DNA of 64,000 nucleotides from Antedon bifida (taxonomy: Eukaryota > Echinodermata > Crinoidea > Comatulida > Antedonidae): positions 21,934,717 to 21,998,716 of the forward strand of contig OY727098.1 in NCBI GenBank assembly GCA_963402885.1, in the 5' to 3' direction. The notes beneath the pieces are model-generated. The model searched no databases. It saw only the letters and a program-made list of their open reading frames with translations, and was not told the origin of the DNA. Position numbers and translations under genes: made by a program. This document shows, one piece after another, positions 10,928 through 23,133 of this stretch. The first letter of the stretch is position 1. Each line of letters starts with the position of its first letter.

Positions 10928-13900
10928 ATGGATGGAGGCGAAACAAAAGAGGTACCAAATGCATTTTCTCAAGGTAAGTGATTCATAATTTACTGTTCTT
11001 TAAATTTTAATTAATGATGTCAGTTTTGAAATTAGAAAAATGGGATTTTTAATTTAAATGTCGCTTAAGATAAGAATCACTTAAGCCTAAGGTAAGGTAA
11101 GCATCATCATTTTATTTTTTCTTAATTAAATCTCCAGTTTTTTACAATTCTTATGCATTCTCCAGATTATTATATCAAGCGGCTGACAGGTCTTCATATT
11201 ATCTGTCAAGTGTTTCAAAAGTACAATGCATTATATATTATTTTATTGATTAAATTTTAAAACAACTTTTTTTTTAAGAATGTCCAACACAGGCATTGTA
11301 TAATTGGTTAGATGTCACAAGTGAGTTCATTGAAGCTACAGAAGAACTTCAGCAAGGAGAACTCTTCCATGATTCCAGGTTTGATTTTCTTTTATTTTAA
11401 AATTATAATCACCTTTGGCGTAATTATAATTTCATGTTCTAAAAACATAACATTTGTTTAAAAACAAGTAAATTCACAAAATACAAAAAAGTAATAGTAA
11501 TGAATGATTACTATTAAATCAAATATTTCAGATTCCTACTTGGGATCAGTTGCTCAATTTTACCCATCAATAGTCTATACCTACAGTTGATCTAGTAATA
11601 TTGTAATGCTGTGTATAAAAATTAATTTAATGAACTAGATGGAGTGCTACTAAATGATTAACTAAATGTGCACCTAACTAAACATACATTTTGTTGGCAC
11701 CTCTTTGGTTTAAAAATGGTGTGAAATCCTCAGATCATATGACCAATGAAACTCTGCTAAGCACCTTTATTTATTATTTTTTCAGTTTTGGATTGTTTGA
11801 AGCAATGTCAGCAATTGAAATGATGGACCCCAAAATGGATGCTGGTATGGTTTGCCATCAAAAGTGTGAAATATCAAATCTTGAGCAAGGTATAGAAACG
11901 GGAAAAATTATGATAAAGGATATTTCATTGCCGGATCAAATTGCAATCATTGATACAACATTTGCATGTTTGGTAAGTTTATTTGAATTTCTATTTTCCA
12001 CTGTAGTTGTTGCATTTAAGCTTGTTGGTCAGTCTTGTCAGTTTTTTGCTATCATCATTATTTCATAGGTAACTTGGCTTGAAGGACATTCATTAGCACA
12101 GACAGTATTTACAAGTTTATATACACACAATCCAGATATCATTGACGATCGGTGTATTAGAGCTTTCACACTCGCTATCCTCAAGATGGTTGATATCATC
12201 AAGGATAAGGTCATCAGGGCTGCTGTTTATGAAGAGGTACCATTTTATTTTGTTTTTAATGAATGAGGTTGTTATCCCTGTTTTTCTACAATCCAGCAAA
12301 TTTAAGTTTGTCGAGACGAGTGGTCAAGTGGTCAGGACTGCAGCAAACTATAGCCAAAAAATCATGATAAAAGCTCTGCTCAACCATATTTCAGGTGGTA
12401 GAAGTGTGGTACAGTGTACACACACACATGCACTTTAAAGAACCCATTGCATGATCTTTCGGAGAAGAGTAGAGGTTTTCCTTCAGTGTACTGGGGCGGA
12501 TTGTAATATAAAGACTTTGTCTTAGGCTTAGATCTAAGCCCTAAGCCCGTTGCGAAAGTCTTAGCTAAGCCTCTCAGCAAAGTCGATTGCAATATCGCGG
12601 TCTTAACTGAGACTTTATTAGTAAAGAATTTCAAACAATCAAACCAGCTTAGGCTTAGAATTCTTATTGCAATGGTCTTAAATCCAAGACCATCGTTGCT
12701 AGGGATTTCATCCTGGGCTTAAGTCTAAGACCGCTGTTAAGACCTTTATTGCAATCTGATCCTGGACAGACATATGAGTGCCATTTGGTGGCATCACTTA
12801 CACAACAGGTCCCATAGAGAAGAGTAACATCTAGTCTACTTTGCTGAGACCATTTGAGACAACAAAGTCTGATTTGGTAAAGCCACTTTAATATGCGTTT
12901 TTTTCACTTTGTTAGGAGGACTTTCAGCCACTTTTATATGGTTTTTTTCACTTTGTTAGGAGGACTTTCAGCCACCTTTATATGCTTTTTTTCACTTTGT
13001 TAGGAGGACTTTCAGCCACTTTAATATGCTTTTTTTCACTTTGTTAGGAGGACTTTCAGCCACTTTTATATGGTTTTCAATTGGCATCAAATGTAACAGA
13101 GATGCGTGTTTGTGGCATGTTGAAGGAAGTTGAGGAAGAGTACAACAAAAAGATAAAAGTAAGTTTTTCTACAAGTATATCTAGTTTTAGTTCTTAAACT
13201 CATATTATGCATAGTATTTAAATATTCTTTGTTTTCAGAACTTATTGTAAAATTATGGGTTAGGTGCCTGAAATAGTAGTCCTTGTTCAGGCACCAAGGC
13301 CATAGTTGTTATTCTTATATAAATTTGAACCTAATAAATATATGTTGATACAAAGTTTGCAGTACACCACATATATTAGTTCTGAAAAGAACTGTTGAGT
13401 TTCTCGATGTTTCGATCAATATGCTTTGATCGTCCTCAGGAGTCCTCCTGGACTTTCTGCATTCTCACTCCTGAGGATGATCAAAGCAAATTGATTGAAA
13501 CGTCGAGAAACTCAACAGTTCTTTTCAGAACTAATATACATGGTGTACCGCAAACTTTATATCAACATTTGATTTTGCCATGCAAACCTTCAAACAATAA
13601 ATATATGGTTATAAAAATATCACAACTCACTCAAAGTCTGGACCATTTTCTCATGTTCCTAAAAAGCATTTCTTTTAGTGTAAAACGAAAAAAAGGTGAT
13701 TATAATTTTACTAAAACAGTAACAATTGATTTTTTTTTCAGATGACAAGACCACGTCCAAATGACAAGAAAGATGATCTTAAAGAATTACAGGTACATTT
13801 TTTCTTTGTTTTCGCCCAAGCATGTAAATCTTAACTTTAACGCTATTTACCAACATGCCACACACCACCAACCTTTCTCAAAAAAAAATTAACCGAAGAG

Positions 13901-16900
13901 TATCAAAACATGGAATTTCTGCAAAATAAGAAAGCAAAATAGTAAATTGAAAGTTATGTTTTTATTTTAAACCAAGCATAAGGAGAATTGTTCATCGCAT
14001 ATACTATCACCAAATCAATGCATTTAGAAATGTGTAGCCTTGCTAGTCTTATCCTCTAAGCCCAAAGCCTTCCATGATTTATTTTAACTTATTTAACAGC
14101 ATTGCCCTAGTTACTATCTGTTCTTGTTTCTGGCTCATTCAATAGAATGGTCAATCTTTCAACTATATGAAATATTAGTATGAAATGTAATATGAAAATA
14201 TTCTTCCATTTCAACTGATAAATATTCAGTGAAATATTTCAGCATTTTCTAGAGAGAACTATTTATTATATCATTTATTATTGACAGCATGAGCAATACA
14301 CTGCAGTCTACACTAGGATCAAGGCTACTAGAATGATTTACGTCACCTTGCTAGATTTGAACAAAAAAGAGGTATGTTTAACTACATTTCAACCAAATGA
14401 ATGTTGAGATTGGGAAATACAAATTTTATGTTTAATAAACCTGTTGCAGTGATCATTGTCATTGGTTTTAGCAACTAGCAATTTTAGCAATCTAAAATCC
14501 TGGTGTTGTATGTATTTATATTGAACACAATTCTTATGCTCTTTTTGTTTTTTTTAAATATATACAGGTAAAGGCTGGTGTAGAAGAAGCTAAGAAACAT
14601 TTAGACCAATCGTCTAGTCTCCTTTCAACTGTCAAACAATCCATAAATCTAGGAACAAATAAAATGAAAGAGTCAGACACACAACAATCGAATCCAGGTA
14701 GTTTGTCACTTAGTGTTATACTCAATTCACAAATTTATAAAAATTACAACAATCATTGATATAATACATTGCATATAGCTCTCTAATGAGTGTTATACAA
14801 TAACAATTACACAGTGACAAACTAGCATGTCAAAGCATTGTAAATTATCCTGGGAAATATCCATGTAACAATTTATTACATATGTGCGAATCTTTTATTC
14901 TAGTGTTATTATTTAAACAAGAATGGTGTTTACTTACTCAAGCATTTATGAAAATGAAATGAGAACAAATGTAAACTTTTTTTTTTTTTTTTCTTTATAT
15001 TGCAGATATATCCACTGTAATGGGCTTTGAACCTCTTGTTAATCAGAGGTTACTGCCACCAACGTTTCCAAGGTATACAAAGATAGTGGGACGTCTAGAA
15101 GCTATAGAATATCTTATAAAACTCATTGAACGATTAAAGAAAGTTTGCCAAGTTACAAATCAAGGAAACTTTCAGGCTATAATGGTGAGTTTATTATAAC
15201 ACACAGCTTAAACAGTCTATTTAGATTCAAGTACAATTTTGAAGCATATGTATCTTTCTAAACACCTTTGCAGTAATAATTAACGTTGAATTAACGTTAC
15301 ATATAGATTTCCATTGAATTTTTAGTTAAGGAAGAGTGTTTTTTAGTTAGTTCAGTTTTAACAGATTTTCTGTTGAGCAAAAATGTTACCGAATTGAATA
15401 AAAGCCTTATCAACCTTATTACTCGAAATTTGTTTTTTCTCTAAGGATTTTTTTATTGACTTCAGCAAAGAGTGTCCGTGCATTCTGTCACGATCAATAC
15501 TTCAGCTCATCTTCCTTCCATTCAATAACAAACGTGTGTTTGCTGTGGAATTGATACAAGATTCAATCAAAGATTATCTCCGTACGCACATGTGTTTCCC
15601 CATATTTTTAACGCGTCATCCATTATATAGCAATCAACAAGCTAAGGAACACATTGATGCTTTTTTAAACCGAGCTGTAAGGGTACGTAGTTATTGTTTA
15701 GAAATTTGCCTTCAATTTTAAATGTCACAAATTCATTGAGAATACAATGTAAACACAGGTTCTTTGAATACAGAATGAAACAATATAAAATAAATATATA
15801 AAATTTCTTAGTCATAGGAAGCAAACTAATCTGTAATGTACATAATTTGTTGTGTAGAAATTCAAAACACAATTTTAAAACTGAATACAGTATTCAATTT
15901 GCCAACATTTGCTCAATTTAGTGTTCAGTAACTGTTGCAAAAACACATTTCCTTAGATTTGTTTTTTATCGTACATGCTTTATCGCTCTTTTTCTCTCAT
16001 ATAGCCTATATGTCAACTAATGCAGGTTCATGGTCACAATCGTGCACGTCAACGTGAGAAGTTAGCTCATGCTCTTGAGGAACTATCCACATTACAGGAC
16101 GAAGTAAGCTAACTAAGTTTATATTGTTTGTGGTACATCACGTATATGTTTCTAAAAAGAACTGACAAGTTTCTCAACATTTCGATCAAAATGCTTTGAT
16201 CAAATAACAAAGTATGTTTAAAAATAAAAAGTCTGCCCCTTCCATCTTGAATCGAATGTCAAAAATCATTTCTAAAATGTATTTGTTTTAACTTGGGGAT
16301 GGAGTAATATGCCTGATATAAGTAGCATAATAACAAGACATACATCACATGACTGTAAAACACTTTTTTTATTAGGCTGAGCAGCTTGACCAAGAATTGA
16401 AGAACATTGGTCGTAATGACCGTCAAGTGAGCGGTTTTAGTAACTGGGCATTATACTACACATTACGTACAATGATACAGTATATGCAGCTAGGGTTTGA
16501 GTTGGAACTGTATGCTGTTCATGAATATCATTACATCTATTGGTGAGGAATCAAATCTGTATTTATATTAAGTAAAAATTTGTATTCTATGAATATTTTC
16601 AATATTATATTAATGCATTAAGAAATTTAAATATAAAGGTATTTATTCTAGTCCTCAAGCTTAACTGGAAAGAGGATTAGGACCTCTACGGACCCACGGC
16701 AGCCAGCAGTGCAGCGGCTACCAGATCAGCACACGGGAGATTTTTCCCTACTCTTTTCCGTATATTGTACCAAGTTCTTTAACATGCACCTTATGTACAG
16801 CGTTACATCCCATCCATAGGACGAGGCAATGACAGTAAAGCATCTTGCCTAAAATATGGCGCTTGGAATTTAGCCGTGAATAGACTACAGATTGATTTAC

Positions 16901-18593
16901 AAAAGCACAACACTCGGCAGCCTTGGGTTGAACTTGAATGTTCAATGTACCACCTACTGTAATCATCGGCTTGGTACAAATAAGCATGTTATAAAACTGG
17001 CTTTGAACAAAAAAAAAGTTGTACATAAAATTACAACGCGAATAGAATTCTATGCCAAATGCTTATTTCTTTTTCATAATTAGGTATCTGTCTGAATTCC
17101 TGTACAAATGGCTGGAATCAACACTGAGACGCTTGGAAGTCATGCTGCAAGAGAAAGAATCCCACACTGATCAAACGCAGAAGTCGCGTATAAATCGCAA
17201 GAAAGCTAAAAGGAAAAAGAGTCGTCCTATCGATCGTGAAATGACGTTAGTAGAAGCATTCCAAGCTATGACCTGTGGTTACTACAAGGTAATAATTGTT
17301 GCTGTTATATCGCTCATATCCCCAAAGAACATACTTTTATAGGACACAAAATCTTCTTTCTTTTCTCTCTCTTTTTTTTTCTTGTAAAAGTGCAATGAAT
17401 CAGATAAATACTTAATAATAATAGATATTTTGAATTATGTCTAAAAGCGTCAGACAATATATGGATAAAAGTAACTCAATTTCAACACAAAAAATAGATT
17501 TTGGAAACAACGCTGTTTTCTGGATTCTTTATCATATAACATAATTATTTTATTTCAGTAATACATTATGTATACCTATACATAGCTCATTAGCGAAAGT
17601 TCCGTATTTTTTTTGCAGGTTCGAATCCCGCCAGAGACATTTTTTCATACAACTAAAAAATATGGAACTTTCGCCAATATTAGCTATGCTCGACGCAATT
17701 ATGAGATCATGTTTCGAATATGAGCACTGTTTCTATAATTTACAGTATGATTTATATACAATATTATGTGTCTATATCATGTAAAAATATGTTTTCATTT
17801 TTAAAGGCTATGATTGGTTTCAAGATGTCTCGTAAACTTATTCAACCAAACTGCGATTTTGATCAAGAACGGATCCGCTACGAGCATCGGTTATCTGCCT
17901 TTACAGTCATAATGACTCCTCCTCCTGTTCAATACGAACACTTTTTAGAAATGACGAATCCGTCTAAATACCACCACATGCCAACTTCTACTAACTTCTT
18001 CCAGATGGCTCAACAAGAATTCCAAATGGCATGGAAACGATTTGAAAGTGTCTCAAGCCCAACAGAAGAAGTAAGTAGATTATTTTCGTAAATCCACCCA
18101 CAGCCCTTTAATATTTATGTGTTGGTATATTATTTAATATTATGTAACACCTAAATAAATTCCTGCCATTTGATTGGACGATTGTGGGTTGAAATATAAG
18201 CTTTCATCATTCACCTCATGCCATTATTTGTACCATTACACTCATAAACATTCATTATTTGTATATTAATTATTATATAACATATTTGTATCCTTGCTAG
18301 AAGAATTGTTTTTTCATACAAAAAAATGGGAAGAAAGTACTATTACACCATAGTTAAATAGTATGTACTATGTAACTCCATGTGACTCACAGTCGTCCAA
18401 TCAAATGACAGGAATTTATTATTAAATTTTTATATATTTTCTTTTATTTTATATGTAGATGACAATCCTTGGGAAAATAGCAAAGAGAAATCATGTTGTT
18501 GTCAAACTACTTGCCAGTGGACAAATGTCAACAAATCCACCTGAGTTTGATTTTTCCAGTCATTCTACTTATCCAATCATAAAACTAAAATGA
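10928..18593 (+). CDS. NAA35: NAA35 (MAK10), auxiliary subunit of NatC N-terminal acetyltransferase
   Basis: NAA35 helps the NatC complex (with NAA30 and NAA38) acetylate N-termini such as Met-Leu and Met-Ile. Fifteen exons join in phase: 10928-10973, 11279-11378, 11786-11972, 12069-12236, 13048-13158, 13742-13792, 14288-14371, 14568-14697, 15006-15184, 15446-15682, 16005-16103, 16376-16542, 17084-17288, 17807-18070, 18459-18593. Total 2163 bases, 720 residues, close to human NAA35 (725). Conserved landmarks: [20 protein letters not shown] (exon 3), [13 protein letters not shown] (exon 4), [19 protein letters not shown] (exon 9), [10 protein letters not shown] (exon 11), YRYEHR-like and [11 protein letters not shown] segments (exon 14), PPEFDFS near the C-terminus. 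All splice sites are GT..AG and no frame is broken, so the gene looks functional. The acceptor of exon 5 is embedded in a four-fold tandem repeat. Confidence 0.96.
12310..12800 (+). repeat. tRNA-related SINE followed by an inverted-repeat element (NAA35 intron 4)
   Basis: GAGTGGTCAAGTGGTCAGG near 12319 resembles a tRNA-type A box. The downstream stretch (CAGTGTACACACACAC, GAGAAGAGTAGAGG) matches the SINE at 20362-20580. From about 12495 to 12765 the sequence repeats GTCTTAGGCTTAG-type and ATTGCAAT-type motifs in both orientations, suggesting a second element inserted into or beside the SINE. Boundaries are approximate. Confidence 0.5.
12884..13075 (+). repeat. 44-bp tandem repeat containing four copies of the exon-5 acceptor
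   Basis: Each unit contains a pyrimidine run, CACTTTGTTAG, and then the first bases of NAA35 exon 5 (GAGGACTTTCAGCC). Potential exon starts fall at 12916, 12960, 13004 and 13048, exactly 44 bases apart; only 13048 continues into the conserved coding sequence. A partial fifth unit precedes the first. Confidence 0.95.
13344..13566. mobile_element. Fold-back (long hairpin) MITE in NAA35 intron 5
   Basis: The two halves are near-complementary, from the outer GTTGATA(C/T)AAAGTTTGC ends to the inner GATCAAAGCA segments, with a short central loop around 13440-13470. The arms include TTTCTCGATGTTTCGATCAA and its complement. A partial half-copy lies at 16133-16205. A reading frame crosses it but only by virtue of the inverted repeat. 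Confidence 0.85.
16133..16205. repeat. Half-copy of the 13344-13566 fold-back element
   Basis: AAAAGAACTGACAAGTTTCTC and ATTTCGATCAAAATGCTTTG correspond to the left arm of the fold-back element in the same gene; the right arm is absent. Located in NAA35 intron 11. Confidence 0.7.
16640..16870 (-). repeat. SINE-like fragment in NAA35 intron 12
   Basis: GACCTCTACGGACCCACGGCAG and CTACTCTTTTCCG-type segments match, in inverted orientation, parts of the SINE tails at 12440-12500 and 20490-20580. A related piece (GGCTGCCGTGGATCCATGGA) occurs at about 22557. Ends are not sharp. Confidence 0.4.
17580..17692. repeat. Inverted repeat enclosing a tRNA-like B box
   Basis: ATTAGCGAAAGTTCCGTATTT on the left pairs with AAATATGGAACTTTCGC on the right, with outer CATAGCT/AGCTATG ends also matching. 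The loop contains GCAGGTTCGAATCCCGCCAG, a textbook RNA polymerase III B-box/T-arm. No A box precedes it, so it is not a tRNA gene; it looks like a MITE that captured a tRNA 3' half, or a folded SINE. Located in NAA35 intron 13. Confidence 0.6.
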
Positions 18594-19452
18594 TTTATTC
18601 ATGAATCTACACCATACAAAACTAATTGAAGTTACTATACATGGTTCTGAGATTTGGGAGTCAGTTCCATTCAAATATAGGCTAAGTACCCCCAAAATTC
18701 AAATACTAATACAGGAAAATGGTGAACTGTGATTGGAGAGTTTGGTACAAATGTAAACAAAGCCAATCTGACTATGTATTGTTTTGGTATGTGTAAAAAC
18801 CATGTTCAAAATAGCAGAAGACAACACCTCTTACAATCCTAATGTTATTACCTAAAATGTCAATAGAGAGTGTCTTTTTTACCCATCATAGGTGCTCAGC
18901 GAGTACAATCAAAACGCATACGAGGAATTTATTAAGCATTAGGTCAGAGAATGTTGACTTGTTCTACTGTACAAGTTTACTGATCAGTTTTCGAAACACA
19001 ATATCATATCTTCATCACATGATGCATATAAATTAATTTTAGATACAGAATTAAAATTAACTATGCACACCATGGAATTAAAATACTTGGTACATCCTGT
19101 AATAGTAATCTTGTATCCTGTTAATGTTCATGTGTTTTACAGTGAGTGAGCCAACAGTTTGTAATTTACTCAATATATATGACAATCCCCCCTCTCCCTG
19201 TAATCCCTGGCTATAATAAAGTAAACTTCCCCATTAAAAAGTAAATAACAACCATAAAGAGTGACGGTTCTAGTTTTCAATGAAAAATGTCGTCATTTGC
19301 AGTTGATATTACAAGTTTATTGAAAATAATAAAGGCCTTTTTATACCACGAACGATAAAGTGAAAAATACATTTATTCAGAAAACAAACAAAATTAGAAA
19401 AGTTTTTAGAACTACTGTATGGAAGAGAATGATAGTATTCCTCTTACTAATC
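18594..19452 (+). other. NAA35 3' UTR and downstream, with AATAAA signal
   Basis: No coding potential is evident. The first AATAAA I find is at about 19214-19219, roughly 620 bases after the stop codon, a plausible polyadenylation signal. The rest up to the tandem repeat at 19453 is AT-rich unique-looking sequence. Confidence 0.5.
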
Positions 19453-20056
19453 ATGATTGGACTTGTGAAATATTATTTTCATCAAAGACAGCATAAATGA
19501 TTATCCTAATAGTTCTAGATGAAAATGTTACCTTTTTCAAAACGATTTGTCTTCTGTAGGAAAAATGTATGTTTATTATTTATCGTCGATTCTTATCATC
19601 CTAGTATAAATGGACATTTAAGTGTGTAAAAACTCAGTTTGAACCTGCATTTATGATTGGACTTGTGAAATATTATTTTCATCAAAGACAGCATAAATGA
19701 TTATCCTAATAGTTCTAGATGAAAATGTTATCTTTTCAAAACGATTTGTCTTCTGTAGGAAAAATGTATGTTTATTATTTATCATCAATTCTTATCATCC
19801 TACAGTAGTATAAATGGACATTTAAGTGTGTAAAAACTCAGTTTGAACCTGCATTTATGATTGGACTTGTGAAATATTATTTTCATCAAAGACAGCATAA
19901 ATGATTATCCTAATAGTTCTAGATGAAAATGTTATCTTTTTCAAAACGATTTGTTTCCTGTAGGAAAAATGTATGTTTATTATTTATCGTCGATTCTTAT
20001 CATCCTAGTATAAATGGACATTTAAGTGTGTAAAAACTCAGTTTGAACCTGTATTT
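19453..20056. repeat. Three tandem copies of a ~202-bp unit
   Basis: Units start at 19453, 19653 and 19857 with ATGATTGGACTTGTGAAATA and end in CAGTTTGAACCTG(C/T)ATTT. They differ by a few substitutions and small indels (for example CTTTTTC versus CTTTTC, and an extra ACAG in unit 2), indicating recent duplication. No gene is visible inside. Confidence 0.95.
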
Positions 20057-20361
20057 ACAACTACAATGTATATCCTGTGGCTTAACAAGTTCAAAGTTCA
20101 ATTGGATACAAAGGATGTCATGACTAAACAACAAGTATTATTTACCAGGATGTAAACAACTAAGTTGTATGTATGACATACCATATGAAGAGCAAAACAA
20201 AATCCTGTAAATTCTATGAATAATTTGTACATTAAGCCTTGTTGTATGAGTCATTCAAAGGTGATTGACACGGTTAACAAATAATGTACAGTATAGTATA
20301 AATAAAGGGTATATTTGAAAAACAAATACAAACAATAAAATAGAGTAAATAATAAAACAGT

Positions 20362-20580
20362 ATGTGGCGAGTGAGTGGCCGAGCGGTTAAGACAGTGGAA
20401 CCGTAATACATAGTCATAACATAGGCTCACTCGCTCCATGGTTCTGGTGGTAGAACAAGTCTTCTTGGATAAGGATATAAATCGTGGTCCAGTGTACATA
20501 TATGGCTCATTTGCACTAAACCTAGTACATCTTTTGAGATGAGTAGAGGGTTTATCCCTGTGTACTAGTACACACACACA
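20362..20580 (+). repeat. tRNA-derived SINE (Leu/Ser-like head)
   Basis: TGGCCGAGCGGTTAAGACAG at about 20374 is a strong class-II tRNA A box (Leu/Ser type). The B-box region (CATGGTTCTGGTGG) is degenerate and the cloverleaf does not close, so it is a SINE rather than a tRNA gene. The body (CCAGTGTACATATATGGC, GAGTAGAGGGTTT) matches the element at 12310-12490. Confidence 0.7.
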
Positions 20581-21785
20581 GCCACCGTCGCATAACTGAA
20601 GAGGTCACCCAGTATAAGGAATAAATAATCTATTTTTGACCGCCTTTAATATTAAACATTAGCGCTCTCCTGGATCCGCCCCTGTGATCCATCAGCATAT
20701 GTAGTGAGAATCGTTTGACAGAAGGCACAGACACTGTAACATAAACATTGCCAGTTTATCTTTTATTATATGCTTATCAAAAACATTTCTTCTTTTTATA
20801 CTACATGCATTAAAAGATGTAAAATTGGATGAAGAGTTTTATTGTCTTTGGTAGTGTGTTATTTAACATACTCCTCAATATTATACTGTATAGGCTATTG
20901 CTCACATTCACATCTCTGCATTCAAGCTTTTAAAAGCCACTGTTCAAATTATTTTACTATGAAAATACTGGTCTCTGTCCTGTATTTGGCAGTAAACTAT
21001 TTTTTGTGTACATTATTATATAGATCCTTATAATTACAAAATAGAAAATCACATGGCAAATTATTATCGAAAGTGACTGATTATCAATATCAGTAAAACC
21101 TTAAACCTAAAACATACCAAGTGGTATCATAACAACAACTATGAACTAAATGTTTGTTTACCTTGAAGTAGCTTTGAGTCAGGGAGCAAAGTTAATAATT
21201 GTTCAGATGTTTACCCTACTCTGACGTAATTGTACTTTATACTAATTACTATGTGCATTTCAGTATGCATAGCCATACATAGGAAGATACAGCACAGAGA
21301 CCAGTACTTTGCTTATAAAATAATTTTAACATATATGGTAGCTTTTAATTACAGTATTCTCACATTTACTTAATAGTATAAAGTACATTTACCTCAAAGT
21401 AGGGCACAAATCTGATCAATCAAATGATGTTACTCTGTAATATATCTACATCAAGGCCTGTTGGGTTTATTCAATCAGTGGTTCATCAATTGAAATTAAT
21501 CAAAAAGCACAAGCTTCATGCCAGATGCTTGAAACTTAATTTTTCATAAAGGTTTTCAAATCGAATATGCCAATCGAGTTTTGCTATGAATCTAAATCTA
21601 TGTCTTCAAAGTTCAGTATAGTCTGTTATGTTAAACCAGGGAAGAGCAAGATCTCACTTCCCTATGTTGCAGATACAGTATGAACACATATGGATGGATA
21701 TCCACTGCAATAATTACTCTAATTGAACAACAAATGTATACTAAATTATATTAAAAATTAGACCACAACTGTAATAAATTTATTA
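20581..21785. other. Intergenic, no gene recognised
   Basis: AT-rich sequence between two repeats. The short reading frames here show no conserved motif, splice context or compositional signal of coding, and I see nothing else I can name. Confidence 0.5.
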
Positions 21786-22365
21786 CCTCCGCCAAGGAGG
21801 TTATGTTTTCACCGCTGTATGTTTGTGTGTGTGTTTGTGTGTCTGTGAACAGCCTGGAGGCCACAGTTTTTATCCGATTCTCACCAAATTTGGCAACAAT
21901 GATCTATGCCCCAAAAGCTCGGACGAGTTCGAATTTGAGGGGAAAAGGTTATAGGTCAAGGTCACAACTAACACAAAACTATTTTACTGCCTAGAGACCA
22001 CAGTTTTTATCCGATTCTCACCAAACTTAGCCACAATGATCAATGACACATCATATAATTGTGGTTAAATTTTGAAGGGTCAGGGTCAAAGATCAAGGTC
22101 CACAAAAAACTAAAAAAAAAGAAATACAAAAATAATAAAAAAAAAAAACCTCAGTGGGACTTGAACCAGTGATCTCAACTGTGAGAGGCTGGATACATAA
22201 CCATTACACCACACTGTCATCCACAACTTTGTAGTGTGCAGTTAACATATTTACACTTAGAACTAATAAAAAAAAATGTAAAAAAAAAATATTCAGGGGG
22301 CATTTTAGGTAGGGGAATTTTACAGTAGGCGGAGGTTTGTACTCTCGGAGTACCCTCTAGTTTAA
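21786..22365. mobile_element. Repeat element with ACCTCCGCC / GGCGGAGGTT ends and a captured tRNA-like segment
   Basis: The left end ACCTCCGCCAAGGAGGTTAT and the right end GGCGGAGGTTTGTACTCTCG, finishing in CCTCTAG, form short inverted termini. The phrase CACAGTTTTTATCCGATTCTC occurs twice inside, each time followed by a variant of CCAAATTTGGC. This end sequence belongs to a type I recognise as dispersed in many animal genomes, but I cannot name the superfamily. It contains a GTGT microsatellite near 21825 and a minus-strand tRNA-like unit. Confidence 0.65.
22146..22223 (-). repeat. tRNA-Glu(CUC)-like pseudogene within the repeat element
   Basis: On the minus strand, GTGGTGTAATGGTTATG serves as A box and GGTTCAAGTCCCAC as B box, with a CCTCTCACAG anticodon-loop region resembling tRNA-Glu CUC. 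The acceptor arms (GGATGAC versus CTGAGG) do not pair well, so it is more likely SINE-type or a pseudogene than a functional tRNA. Confidence 0.55.
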
Positions 22366-23133
22366 AATATTTTCTTATACTTATAAATGTATCAAATGCA
22401 ATACATGTTTACAAATTATATATATATACAATATCTATATTATCAATGTGAAATGAATGTGAAAATCTGTGAAAAAATAAAATGATTTAAATTCTTTTAT
22501 GCATTTAGTCTAAGGGTAGCTCCGGGCATAAACCTTAACATTGAAAATAATAATGCTGGCTGCCGTGGATCCATGGAGGGCCTAATTCTCAATTTCCAAT
22601 TAAGCTTAAGGACCAGAATAGAAACCTGTACATATTATAATGGGGCCCATATTGTTTACCACATTAATGAAAGCTCCACTGTATATATTGATGACAATTG
22701 CTTATTGTTATAATGGACACAAATGTGCATATAAATTTAACAATGTCATACCTCCACACAGTTTAGTTACAACTGGCATCATTTTGTATACATGTTTCTT
22801 TAATTTCTTTTTTTAGTAACTGCAAAATGGCAGGAAATAAAAAGCTATTCAACCGGCCCTACTAAACACCACATGCACCAAATGCCGCACAATGCTATAC
22901 CAAAAAGTACCACACGTGCCTGCATGCACTATAGATTGGTTAGTAATATTAAAAAATATGATGTTGATTATTTAGGGGTTATGTTAATAGGAGTACTATT
23001 AGTGCATAGGATTTAGAGTTAGGCATGTGTGGTACTATTTTGTTCAAGGCTTTCTTTCAAAATACCATATCAATGTGGAGTTGAATACTTCATATTGCAA
23101 TTCCACATAAACATGAGTCTGCAATCAAACCAG

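Noticed and set aside
13395-13745. 116-codon frame in NAA35 intron 5
   Set aside because: It is read through the fold-back element and ends in the splice acceptor tract of exon 6.
20362-20450. Possible functional tRNA-Leu or tRNA-Ser gene
   Set aside because: The A box is good but the B box and acceptor stem do not form a cloverleaf; a related copy at 12310 shows it is a SINE.
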